Shown here piece after piece: positions 45,551-52,676 of a stretch of DNA of 64,000 nt; positions within the stretch are counted from its first letter, which is position 1; each line of letters starts with the position of its first letter. The notes beneath the pieces were generated by a model, which worked only from the letters and a program-made list of their open reading frames with translations, was not told the DNA's origin and made no database searches. The translations under genes were made by a program, and so were the position numbers. Source of the stretch: CAVYUC01 sp963816685 (lineage in GTDB: Bacteria; Bacteroidota; Bacteroidia; Bacteroidales; Prolixibacteraceae); the NCBI GenBank assembly GCA_963816685.1, contig CAWFMB010000023.1, forward strand, positions 1 to 64,000. Direction: 5' to 3'.

Positions 45551-46552
45551 ATGATGAAACTTTTTATTGTTGCATTTATATTGTTGATAATAATGTCGTT
45601 TTCAGGTAGAATAGAAAATGTACCTGAACATTTTAAACACGTTGATCAGGTAATTTGGGTGGTTGGTGATTTAAACACAGTAATTGAAAATTGGAAAGAT
45701 CTGGGTTTTCAACAAACAGAATTTCTTGGCATTGTAACGGTTATTTGCCAAAACAATAAAAAGTTTGATGTGAAAGTGGCAGTTGCCAATCTTGGTGGAG
45801 CACAAATTACCTGGATAGAACCGAAAACAGGAGGATCTGTATTTTCAGACTTTCACAATTCTTATGGAGATGGTGCAATGAGCCTTGTGCATCAATTAAA
45901 TTCTGAAAACGCATTGCGGGATGAAGTGAATCGACTATCCGATGTTGGAGTTAAGGTGTTGGATAAACTTACATTTTCAACATCAAAGGGAAAATTTGAA
46001 CTTACATTAATGGATACACAAAATGAGGGTAAGTATATTTTGGGCTACACCACTGTAGAAACTTCTGATAAAATACATGCAGGATTAACTTCAGTAAACC
46101 TGCACAATTTGAAATTGAATCAATATGCATTTGCAATAAATGATTCGAAAGATATTTCACAATATTGGGCAAAAATTGGTTTTCCTGAATTTCAAATTAA
46201 TTACCCGGCATTAGGTGAAACAAAATATCATGGTAAAATTGTCGAACATGAATTGATTCAAGGGTGGCAGCGTCAGGGAGACATCGCCTACGAATGGTGT
46301 ATACCGGTAAAAGGTCCGATTGTTTACGCCGATCATATTAAAATGCATGGCGAAGGAATTCATCATCTTGCTTTTTCGGTAAACGATATGGACAAAGTTC
46401 TTAGGGAATATTCGGCACTTGGTTATCAAAACTCTATGGGTGGCACATGGGGTGAAAAAGGAAGGCCCGGTTCGGGCAGGTACGAATATGTTGAGCTGGA
46501 GAAAGCGGGAGGAGTGACTATGGAATTGTTGTGGAACTACAAGGAAAATTAA
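45551..46552 (+). CDS. Exported VOC (glyoxalase/dioxygenase-fold) superfamily protein
   Basis: The ATG at 45551 gives a 333-residue protein starting MMKLFIVAFILLIIMSFSG, a good signal sequence; the frame is open upstream to 45473 but that extension lacks one. Two VOC modules can be seen: about 30-150 (VDQVIWVVGDLNTVIENW) and about 190-330 (QYAFAINDSKDISQYW, GEGIHHLAFSVNDM). VOC proteins are metal-dependent lyases, isomerases or dioxygenases; exported ones in PULs are uncharacterised. Follows the sulfatase on the same strand. Confidence 0.65.
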   Translation: MMKLFIVAFILLIIMSFSGRIENVPEHFKHVDQVIWVVGDLNTVIENWKDLGFQQTEFLGIVTVICQNNKKFDVKVAVANLGGAQITWIEPKTGGSVFSDFHNSYGDGAMSLVHQLNSENALRDEVNRLSDVGVKVLDKLTFSTSKGKFELTLMDTQNEGKYILGYTTVETSDKIHAGLTSVNLHNLKLNQYAFAINDSKDISQYWAKIGFPEFQINYPALGETKYHGKIVEHELIQGWQRQGDIAYEWCIPVKGPIVYADHIKMHGEGIHHLAFSVNDMDKVLREYSALGYQNSMGGTWGEKGRPGSGRYEYVELEKAGGVTMELLWNYKEN

Positions 46553-46660
46553 TATCAGTTGAATTACTTTCCATTTATATCAAGTGAAATAATTAAGATG
46601 GATCGTACTCATTACCGTGTTGTCTAGTTTTTTAATCCACTAACCTTCATCAGGAAAATA

Positions 46661-46687
46661 CGCTTCAGGATTGTTTTACCTGAAGCG
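46661..46687. terminator. Bidirectional terminator between convergent genes
   Basis: Perfect 9-bp inverted repeat CGCTTCAGG (46661-46669) and CCTGAAGCG (46679-46687) with a T-rich loop, in the gap between the plus-strand VOC gene and the minus-strand PspC gene. Position between converging genes supports a shared terminator; U-tracts on both sides are weak. Confidence 0.6.
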
Positions 46688-46719
46688 GGATTATTGGAGC
46701 CGGTTTAAAATTTCAGCTT

Positions 46720-47343
46720 TTATGACTTGGAATATGCCCCTGTTTTTGTGAATTTATTGTAACTGTCTTTAACGGAGTCTACTTCTTCAAGTATAAATTT
46801 TTCAATATTTTTTACAGTAACTTCCTGGCCTCTCATTTCCAGACGTTGTGAAGTAGTTACCGCTTTTGGTACTGCGATCCATAAAATAATGTAGGCAAGG
46901 ATTGCAGCTCCGGTGGTTATGAAAGCCAAAACCACAAAAATTATTCGAACAATTACAGGATCCATATCAAAGTAGGCGGCAACACCACCACAAACACCAC
47001 TTAAAACTTTTTCTTCCATATCGCGGTATAACTTTCTTTTTGGTCTGCTCTGGCCGGCATAAGGTTCTTCCTGGTTGGTTTCTTCGGTAAAATCCTTTGG
47101 ATTTCCCATGACTTCAATTACTTCATTTACCCAATCCAATGTTACCACTGTACTTCCTGATGTCGTTTTCTGGCTGAAAATTTCTGCAATTCTTGCTTCA
47201 ATGTCTGCTGTAATTTCCTTGCCTTCATCACTATTACCGAAATAATTTTTCAAATTAACCAGGTACTTCTGCAGAACTTCGTAAGCATCTTCTTCGATAT
47301 AAAACACTGTGCCGCTTAAATTAATTGTGAATGTCTTTTTCAT
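46720..47343 (-). CDS. PspC-domain membrane protein
   Basis: A 207-residue protein. The first 95 residues are a soluble region (MKKTFTINLSGTVFYIEEDAYEVLQKYL) common in Bacteroidota PspC proteins. PspC itself starts at KRKLYRDMEEKVLSGVCGGVAAYFDMDP (quoted in part as the motif around SGVCGGVAAYF), followed by a hydrophobic hairpin (about 128-158). PspC senses or stabilises the inner membrane under envelope stress in enterobacteria. Last gene of a three-gene minus-strand unit behind a PadR regulator (50 bp upstream), a pairing seen often in this phylum. Confidence 0.85.
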   Translation of the reverse strand: MKKTFTINLSGTVFYIEEDAYEVLQKYLVNLKNYFGNSDEGKEITADIEARIAEIFSQKTTSGSTVVTLDWVNEVIEVMGNPKDFTEETNQEEPYAGQSRPKRKLYRDMEEKVLSGVCGGVAAYFDMDPVIVRIIFVVLAFITTGAAILAYIILWIAVPKAVTTSQRLEMRGQEVTVKNIEKFILEEVDSVKDSYNKFTKTGAYSKS

Positions 47344-47393
47344 TTTAGTTTGTTTTTTATTTGTTTCCTATTAATTCCGAATTATTATAAAGT

Positions 47394-47726
47394 TCAAGCC
47401 CTCATTTGTTTAACTTTTCCTACTGCATCTACAAGTTCGCTCCACGAGCCTTCCAGTTCTTTTAAAAATTTCTTTCCTTTTTCCGTCAACTCATAATATT
47501 TGCGAGGTGGTCCCTGATTCGATTCTTCCCAGCGATAAGCCAGCAGCCCATCATTTTTTAGCCGGGTAAGCAGTGGATAAAGAGTTCCTTCAACTACTAT
47601 CATTTTTGCTTCTTTCAAACCTTCAATTATGTTACTTGCATAAAGTGGTTCGCCGTTAAGGACAAGAAGAATGCAGTATTCAAGAACTCCTTTCCTCATT
47701 TGTGCTTTTGCATTTTCTATTTTCAT
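47394..47726 (-). CDS. PadR-family transcriptional regulator
   Basis: A 110-residue winged-helix protein starting MKIENAKAQMRKGVLEYCIL; the frame extends to 47780 but that would overlap the upstream gene and add a non-conserved leader, so 47726 is preferred. VEGTLYPLLTRLKNDGLLAYRWEE is the PadR recognition and wing region, and PRKYYELTEKGKKFL the second wing. PadR proteins are usually repressors that respond to small molecules or envelope damage and often control their own operon. Dyads over the promoter at 48491-48535 are candidate operators. Confidence 0.9.
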   Translation of the reverse strand: MKIENAKAQMRKGVLEYCILLVLNGEPLYASNIIEGLKEAKMIVVEGTLYPLLTRLKNDGLLAYRWEESNQGPPRKYYELTEKGKKFLKELEGSWSELVDAVGKVKQMRA

Positions 47727-47754
47727 GGCGTTTATTTTGATTTCTGCTACAGGA

Positions 47755-48345
47755 TTATTTTTTCCAGAAGTTGGATGCAATCATCCAGTTTTCAAGTTCC
47801 ATTGGTTGTTCAATTTCTTCATTTACCTGAAAATTGTTTTCGTTTAACATCCAGTCTTCCACTACCAAAGTTTTGTCTGTTTCAAGCTCAAATAACTGAT
47901 TTTCAAAATAATCTTTATTTATCATCCAGGTTTCCAGTTCAAGGGTAGCATCCGATTCTTTTTCATAGATTGCAGACCCTGTAGTGAATATGGTTTCCTC
48001 AATCATCCAGCTTTCCAGTTCAAGTGGCTCTTCACTTTCTGTTTCAATAGTATTAAAAGTGCCAAAATAGTTTTCATTTTTCATCCACTCTTCCAGTTTC
48101 ATTATTTCTTCTTTTTCTTCAACAAAATAAGTTGAAGAGAAATTTGAAACTGAAGCTTCTGTGCTGCCATTTTCGGTTGAGCTGAAAATAGCCATTACAA
48201 TATTATTAAATGTACCGTCTTCCGACAAAAAATCCTGACCTTTTACTGATGCACTAATAATAAATATACATACTCCTGCAACAACTGATTTTAAGATTGT
48301 TCTCTGAACATTGTTTCCTTTTAGTGATTTAAAATTTGTTTTCAT
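47755..48345 (-). CDS. Exported protein with five LExWM repeats, function unknown
   Basis: From the ATG at 48345 (strong GGAGG site 8 bp upstream) a 196-residue protein; the frame extends to 48393 but without a ribosome site. Signal peptide about 1-36 (ending SVKGQ). From residue 84 a motif repeats five times with Trp at 87, 113, 140, 165 and 187: LEEWMKNENYF, LESWMIEETIF, LETWMINKDYF, VEDWMLNENNF, LENWMIASNFW. Spacing is 22-27 residues and linkers are acidic. No known domain is recognised. First gene of the PadR/PspC operon, so it probably acts in the envelope and is under PadR control. Confidence 0.75.
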   Translation of the reverse strand: MKTNFKSLKGNNVQRTILKSVVAGVCIFIISASVKGQDFLSEDGTFNNIVMAIFSSTENGSTEASVSNFSSTYFVEEKEEIMKLEEWMKNENYFGTFNTIETESEEPLELESWMIEETIFTTGSAIYEKESDATLELETWMINKDYFENQLFELETDKTLVVEDWMLNENNFQVNEEIEQPMELENWMIASNFWKK

Positions 48346-48490
48346 GATGTATCCTCCGCTTGTTTTTATTTTTACTGTTTTCTGATGTTTCATTTTTAAA
48401 TTTTGTTTTCAGTGTTATGACGCTTTATTTTTTATTGCGTTACATTTTGTATAGAACTTTTTTTTAACTGCTACTCTTTTTTGCATTGTT

Positions 48491-48535
48491 ATTTGTTATA
48501 CAAATATAAGGATAAAAAAAGGTATTGTGCAATAC
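48491..48535 (-). promoter_or_regulatory. Promoter of the WM-repeat/PadR/PspC operon with two operator-like dyads
   Basis: On the minus strand, TTG at 48532-48530 and TATATTTG at 48508-48501 are 21 nt apart, a good Bacteroidota promoter; transcription would start near 48494 with a leader of about 150 nt. Two perfect dyads overlap it: GTATTG-TG-CAATAC at 48522-48535 over the upstream box, and ATTTGT-TAT-ACAAAT at 48491-48505 over the -7 element and start. They are natural candidates for PadR binding, giving autoregulation. Confidence 0.55.
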
Positions 48536-48901
48536 AAAGTACTATAATATTTCAAATAAATGAAGGGTATTTAAATATGCGGCAGTATTACAGCGCATTA
48601 GTGATATTAAAAAATTGTTAAATGAGAATAAGAACATGAAGTTAAATTGAAAGCTAATTCAGATTCTTTCAGAATAATGTAAAGAAGTTGAATTTTATTT
48701 TTTTGTAGAAATATTACTCGTTTGTTCAACAAGTCAACAACCACTCTCTTTTAATTCAGACGATTAATTTTTAAACAGAAAGATTCATTACTCTGTACTA
48801 TAATGTTTTAATATTTTTATTTAACCGTTATTTTAACTTTTGTTTTATTTGGTGCGATTCTGGTTTTTTAAATTTCAGGAAGAAAAATAAGTAAGAAATT
48901 A
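48536..48901. other. Divergent intergenic region, no gene
   Basis: About 365 very AT-rich bases between the divergent padR-operon promoter and polX. Stop codons crowd all frames and no RNA-like structure stands out. The promoter of the polX gene should lie in its right third, but no exact TTG/TAnnTTTG pair was found. Confidence 0.5.
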
Positions 48902-50620
48902 ATGCCGGTTCATAATAAAAAAATAGCGGATAAATTAATGCAGCTGGCTGATTTGATGGATATTAAAGGCGAAAGCCAGTTTCGCATAAGAGCCTATCGG
49001 AATGCAGCCAAAAGTGTGTCTGGCATTTCAGGAAGTATTTCTGAAATGGTGGAAAAGGGTGAAAGAATTTCATCACTTCCTGAAATTGGTGATAGTATAG
49101 CTCAAAAAATAGAGGAAATCGTTAAGACAGGTGAACTGGAGCAATTGAATAACCTTAAAAAAGAGATTCCTGTTCAGTTGATTGAAATAATGAAATTGGA
49201 ACAAATAGGTCCGCACCGAACAAAAGTACTGCATAATGAACTAAATGTTGATACACTCGAGGATTTAAAAACAGTTACTAAAGAGGGTAAGTTGGAGGGA
49301 ATAAAAGGATTTGGTAAAAAAACTACAGCCAACATTCTTCGCGAAATTGAAGAATATTCAGAAAAGGGTGGTTCAAACCGAATCAAATTAAATGAGGCTG
49401 AAGAATTAATTAATCCATTGTTAAAATACCTTGAGAATCATTTGGAGAAGATAAAAGTAGCCGGAAGCTATCGCAGGTTTAAAGAAACTATTGGCGATAT
49501 TGATTTGGTTGGGATTGCAAAGAATCCTGAAAAAGCAATGGAAGCTTTTGTTAATTATGAGGAAACCAGCCGCGTGCTTTCAATGGGAAAAACAAGGTCA
49601 TCAGTAAAACTGGACAGCGGAATACATGTGGATTTGCGGATTGTTGAAAAAGAAAGTTTTGGTGCGGCACTGCTTTATTTTACAGGGTCAAGAGAACATA
49701 CTATTGCGTTTAGGAAAACTGGTTTGGAAAAAGGTTTGAAAGTAAATGAATATGGTGTTTTTAATGGTGAAAACCAACTGGCCGGGAAAACCGAAAAGGA
49801 AATGTATGAAACATTGGGTTTCAAGTATATTCAACCTGAATTGCGGGAAAATAAGGGAGAATTGGAAGCTTCAGAAAAGAATAAATTGCCTCATCTGATT
49901 ACTCTTGCAGATATAAAAGGTGATTTGCAAACACATACAACTGAAAGTGATGGAACCTACTCGTTGGAAGATATGGTAAAAGCAGCCCAAAAACTAGGTT
50001 ATGAGTATTATGCAGTTACTGATCATTCAAAAAAAGTAGCAATGGCCAATGGCCTGGATGAAAACAGACTGGCACAACAAATTGAAAAAATTAATGCACT
50101 GAACCGCAGAATGAAAGGCATTACTATTTTAAAATCTATTGAGGTGGATATACTGGAGAACGGGACTCTTGATTTATCTGATGAAATTTTAAAACAACTG
50201 GATGTTGTAATATGCTCAATACATTATAACCGGAACCTTTCAAGAAAGAAACAGACAATGCGTGTTCTGAAAGCAATGGAGAATCCTTATTTTAATATTC
50301 TTGCACATCCGACAGGCAGGCTGATTAACGAAAGGAGCGGCTATGAAATTGATTTGGAATTGATAATGAAGGAAGCCAGGGATAAAGGTTGTTTCCTTGA
50401 AATGAATGCAAATCCAAAACGGCTCGATTTAAATGATGATTATGCGCGAAGAGCAAAGGAAATCGGATTAAAACTTTCCATTTCAACCGATGCTCATTCT
50501 ACAGGAAATTTAAATTTTATGAAATATGGTGTTGCTCAGGCACGACGGGGATGGCTCGAAAAAGATGATATTTTGAATACCCGTTCGTGGAAGGATTTAA
50601 AAAAAGTATTGAAAAGATAA
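48902..50620 (+). CDS. polX: DNA polymerase X family protein with PHP domain
   Basis: A 572-residue protein with the bacterial PolX layout: N-terminal 8-kDa-like helical domain (about 1-80) with helix-hairpin-helix segments (IGDSIAQKIEEI, IKGFGKKTTANIL), palm with AGSYRRFKETIGDIDLVG holding the catalytic Asp pair, HVDLRIV with the third Asp, then a C-terminal PHP domain (about 335-572) with GDLQTHTTESDG, TDHSKK, IEVDIL, AHPTGR and STDAH metal ligands. It fills short gaps in base-excision or end-joining repair, and the PHP domain gives 3'-5' exonuclease or AP-endonuclease activity. A base-excision glycosylase gene lies 4.5 kb downstream on the same strand. Confidence 0.93.
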   Translation: MPVHNKKIADKLMQLADLMDIKGESQFRIRAYRNAAKSVSGISGSISEMVEKGERISSLPEIGDSIAQKIEEIVKTGELEQLNNLKKEIPVQLIEIMKLEQIGPHRTKVLHNELNVDTLEDLKTVTKEGKLEGIKGFGKKTTANILREIEEYSEKGGSNRIKLNEAEELINPLLKYLENHLEKIKVAGSYRRFKETIGDIDLVGIAKNPEKAMEAFVNYEETSRVLSMGKTRSSVKLDSGIHVDLRIVEKESFGAALLYFTGSREHTIAFRKTGLEKGLKVNEYGVFNGENQLAGKTEKEMYETLGFKYIQPELRENKGELEASEKNKLPHLITLADIKGDLQTHTTESDGTYSLEDMVKAAQKLGYEYYAVTDHSKKVAMANGLDENRLAQQIEKINALNRRMKGITILKSIEVDILENGTLDLSDEILKQLDVVICSIHYNRNLSRKKQTMRVLKAMENPYFNILAHPTGRLINERSGYEIDLELIMKEARDKGCFLEMNANPKRLDLNDDYARRAKEIGLKLSISTDAHSTGNLNFMKYGVAQARRGWLEKDDILNTRSWKDLKKVLKR

Positions 50621-50686
50621 ACCGGAAGTGCCATTTGAAGCTTTCGGTTATTTATGCAATGTACAAAACTATAAAAAAATAAAATT

Positions 50687-51136
50687 ATGTTATTCAAAAA
50701 AATGATATTTCAGCAATTGGCGCTGTTACTGGTAGTGACGGCTGTTTCAGGTCAACCCAGGGAGATTTATATTGAAGGTCACGATCAATTGCGGTACACC
50801 GTTGAAACCATTACAGCAAAACCTGGCGAAACCTTGAAAATAACCTTAAAAACTGTCAGCGCAATGGACAAAAGCCAAATGGCTCATAATTGGGTGCTGT
50901 TAAAAAAAGGTACTGATGCATTAAATTTTGTTACCCAGGGATTACAGCATCCAAATAACGACTACATCGATCCGGCACTGAAAGATCAAATTATTGCCAA
51001 AACAAAAATGCTTGGAAAAGGTGAAACTGATTCTGTCACTTTTACGGTGCCTGAGGAAAAAGGAGAATACCAGTATGTCTGTACATTTCGTGCACATTTT
51101 CAGGCGGGAATGAAAGGAAAACTCATCGTACAGTAA
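50687..51136 (+). CDS. Azurin-like blue copper protein
   Basis: A 149-residue exported cupredoxin (signal about 1-22). The type-1 copper ligands are visible: H67 in MAHNW, C132, H137 and M142 in VCTFRAHFQAGMKG. The LKTVSAMDKSQMAHNWVL and HPNNDYIDPALKD segments match azurin. It should carry single electrons in the periplasm. It sits alone between DNA repair and kinase genes, with gaps of 66 and 39 bp, so co-transcription is possible but the functional link is unclear. Confidence 0.88.
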   Translation: MLFKKMIFQQLALLLVVTAVSGQPREIYIEGHDQLRYTVETITAKPGETLKITLKTVSAMDKSQMAHNWVLLKKGTDALNFVTQGLQHPNNDYIDPALKDQIIAKTKMLGKGETDSVTFTVPEEKGEYQYVCTFRAHFQAGMKGKLIVQ

Positions 51137-51175
51137 ACCGAATCAGAAAAAAACACACATTCTAATCTTAAAGTT

Positions 51176-51667
51176 ATGATCGCACTTGTATTTGGGTTAC
51201 CTGCAACCGGAAAATCATTTTTCGCAAAAAAATTTGCAGAGGAGATTGGTGCTGTGCATCTGAATACAGATATCGTGCGCGGGAAGTTGAACTTTGAAGG
51301 ATATTATGATGAAAAAACAAAACAGCAGGTTTACAATGAATTGTTCAAACAGGCAAAACTTGAAATAAAAAAAGGCTCAGACTTGATTCTTGATGGTACT
51401 TTCCATAAAAAGAAACGGCGGAAACAGGTGGAAAGAATGGGTGTTGAAACAAACCAGGAGGTATTTTTTATTGAAATGAAAGCAGGTGAAGGAACAATAA
51501 AAAACAGGCTTAAAAAAGACAGAAGATACAGCGAAGCCGATTGGGACGTTTATGAAAAACTTCGGGATAATTATGAGCCGCCAGCTCAGGATATTCTGGA
51601 ATTGAATTCAGATGAAATGAAAATGGAAGATATGATTGCACTGGCAAAAACCAATTTTTATGGATAA
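51176..51667 (+). CDS. P-loop AAA_33/zeta-toxin-like kinase
   Basis: A 163-residue nucleoside-kinase-like protein with Walker A GLPATGKS (about 7-14), TDIVRGKL as lid/substrate region and LILDGTFHKKKRR as the second strand block. The next gene overlaps its end by 8 bp and encodes an aminoglycoside-phosphotransferase-like domain. In many bacteria these two domains form a single protein with the APH half first, for example mycobacterial Rv2004c. Here they are separate and in the reverse order. The substrate is unknown; no antitoxin partner is visible, so it is not a plausible toxin. Confidence 0.75.
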   Translation: MIALVFGLPATGKSFFAKKFAEEIGAVHLNTDIVRGKLNFEGYYDEKTKQQVYNELFKQAKLEIKKGSDLILDGTFHKKKRRKQVERMGVETNQEVFFIEMKAGEGTIKNRLKKDRRYSEADWDVYEKLRDNYEPPAQDILELNSDEMKMEDMIALAKTNFYG

Positions 51668-52676
51668 AAAACAGATCCAGCATATAATTAATAACTGCTT
51701 GCTACCGGATAATTGTGAAAACATCGAACTGAACGAAACTCATATTTCCTGGATTCTTCTCACCGAAAATTTTGCCTTCAAAATAAAACGCCCGGTAACA
51801 TTCTCCTTTCTGGATTTTTCAACACACGATAAAAGAGAGTTTTTCTGCAGGGAGGAATTGAAATTAAACAGAAGGCTGGAGCCTGATATGTATATCAGTG
51901 TTTTGCCCGTAACAGAAAATCGTGGAATTGTTGAAAATGAAACAGATGACAAAGTTATTGATTATGCAGTGAAAATGAAACGGATGGACAATCGTCTTGA
52001 AATGGACAAATTATTAAATGAAGATAAGATTACAACCCTACACATTGATAAACTGGCCAAAAAAATAGCCCGGTTTCACCAGGAGGCGAAAGTGGTTAAG
52101 AATGCTTTCCGAACCCTGGATTTTCATGCAAAATATGCTGATATACAAAAACAGGCTGATTTTATTGCAGGGAATATTGGAGCAAAATGGAAACAGAAAG
52201 TTGAAAAGTGTGTTCAGCAATCTTTTGAATACCTGAATGCAAATCGTAATTTTTCAAATGACCGTATAATCTCAGGATTTCAGCGCGATTGCCATGGAGA
52301 TTTGAACGCACGGAATATATTTCTTTACAATGAACCAGTGATATTCGATTGCATAGAATTTAACAGTGAATACCGTCATATTGATGTACTAAATGATATT
52401 GCTTTTCTGTGTGTCGATCTAGATTTCTACGGGAAGAATGATTTAAGCGATGAATTCTACTCAAAATACCTTTATTATTCGGGAATGGAAGATGAATCAC
52501 AATCGAAGCAATTGTTTCATTATTATAAAAGTTACAGGGCTAATGTGCGGGCAAAGGTTAAACTTATCAATGCAGCAAAAACCAGAAGAAATAACAACAG
52601 CAAAGAATTGAGTGATGCTGAGAAATATATCATTTTAATGGAGAACTACATGAATTTAAAAACAGAAAAAGTATGA
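51660..52676 (+). CDS. Aminoglycoside-phosphotransferase-like (APH-fold) protein
   Basis: From ATG 51660 a 338-residue protein; the frame is open to 51636 but those residues lie deep inside the preceding gene. Kinase-like fold with ENFAFKIKRP (ATP-binding Lys), RDCHGDLNARNIFLY (catalytic loop with HGD) and VIFDCIEFNSEYRHIDVLNDIAFL (metal Asp). It matches the N-terminal half of bifunctional APH/ATP-binding proteins, not true resistance enzymes, so a resistance role is unlikely. Coupled to the P-loop kinase upstream (8-bp overlap) and to PEP synthase downstream (4-bp overlap). Confidence 0.78.
   Translation: MDKKQIQHIINNCLLPDNCENIELNETHISWILLTENFAFKIKRPVTFSFLDFSTHDKREFFCREELKLNRRLEPDMYISVLPVTENRGIVENETDDKVIDYAVKMKRMDNRLEMDKLLNEDKITTLHIDKLAKKIARFHQEAKVVKNAFRTLDFHAKYADIQKQADFIAGNIGAKWKQKVEKCVQQSFEYLNANRNFSNDRIISGFQRDCHGDLNARNIFLYNEPVIFDCIEFNSEYRHIDVLNDIAFLCVDLDFYGKNDLSDEFYSKYLYYSGMEDESQSKQLFHYYKSYRANVRAKVKLINAAKTRRNNNSKELSDAEKYIILMENYMNLKTEKV

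Noticed and set aside
51176..51667. Zeta-toxin/toxin-antitoxin interpretation of the P-loop kinase
   Set aside because: No epsilon-like antitoxin is adjacent, and the coupled APH-like gene explains it as half of a known two-domain protein.
51660..52676. Aminoglycoside resistance gene
   Set aside because: The sequence is of the APH/ATP-binding housekeeping type and coupled to ppsA, with no mobile element nearby.
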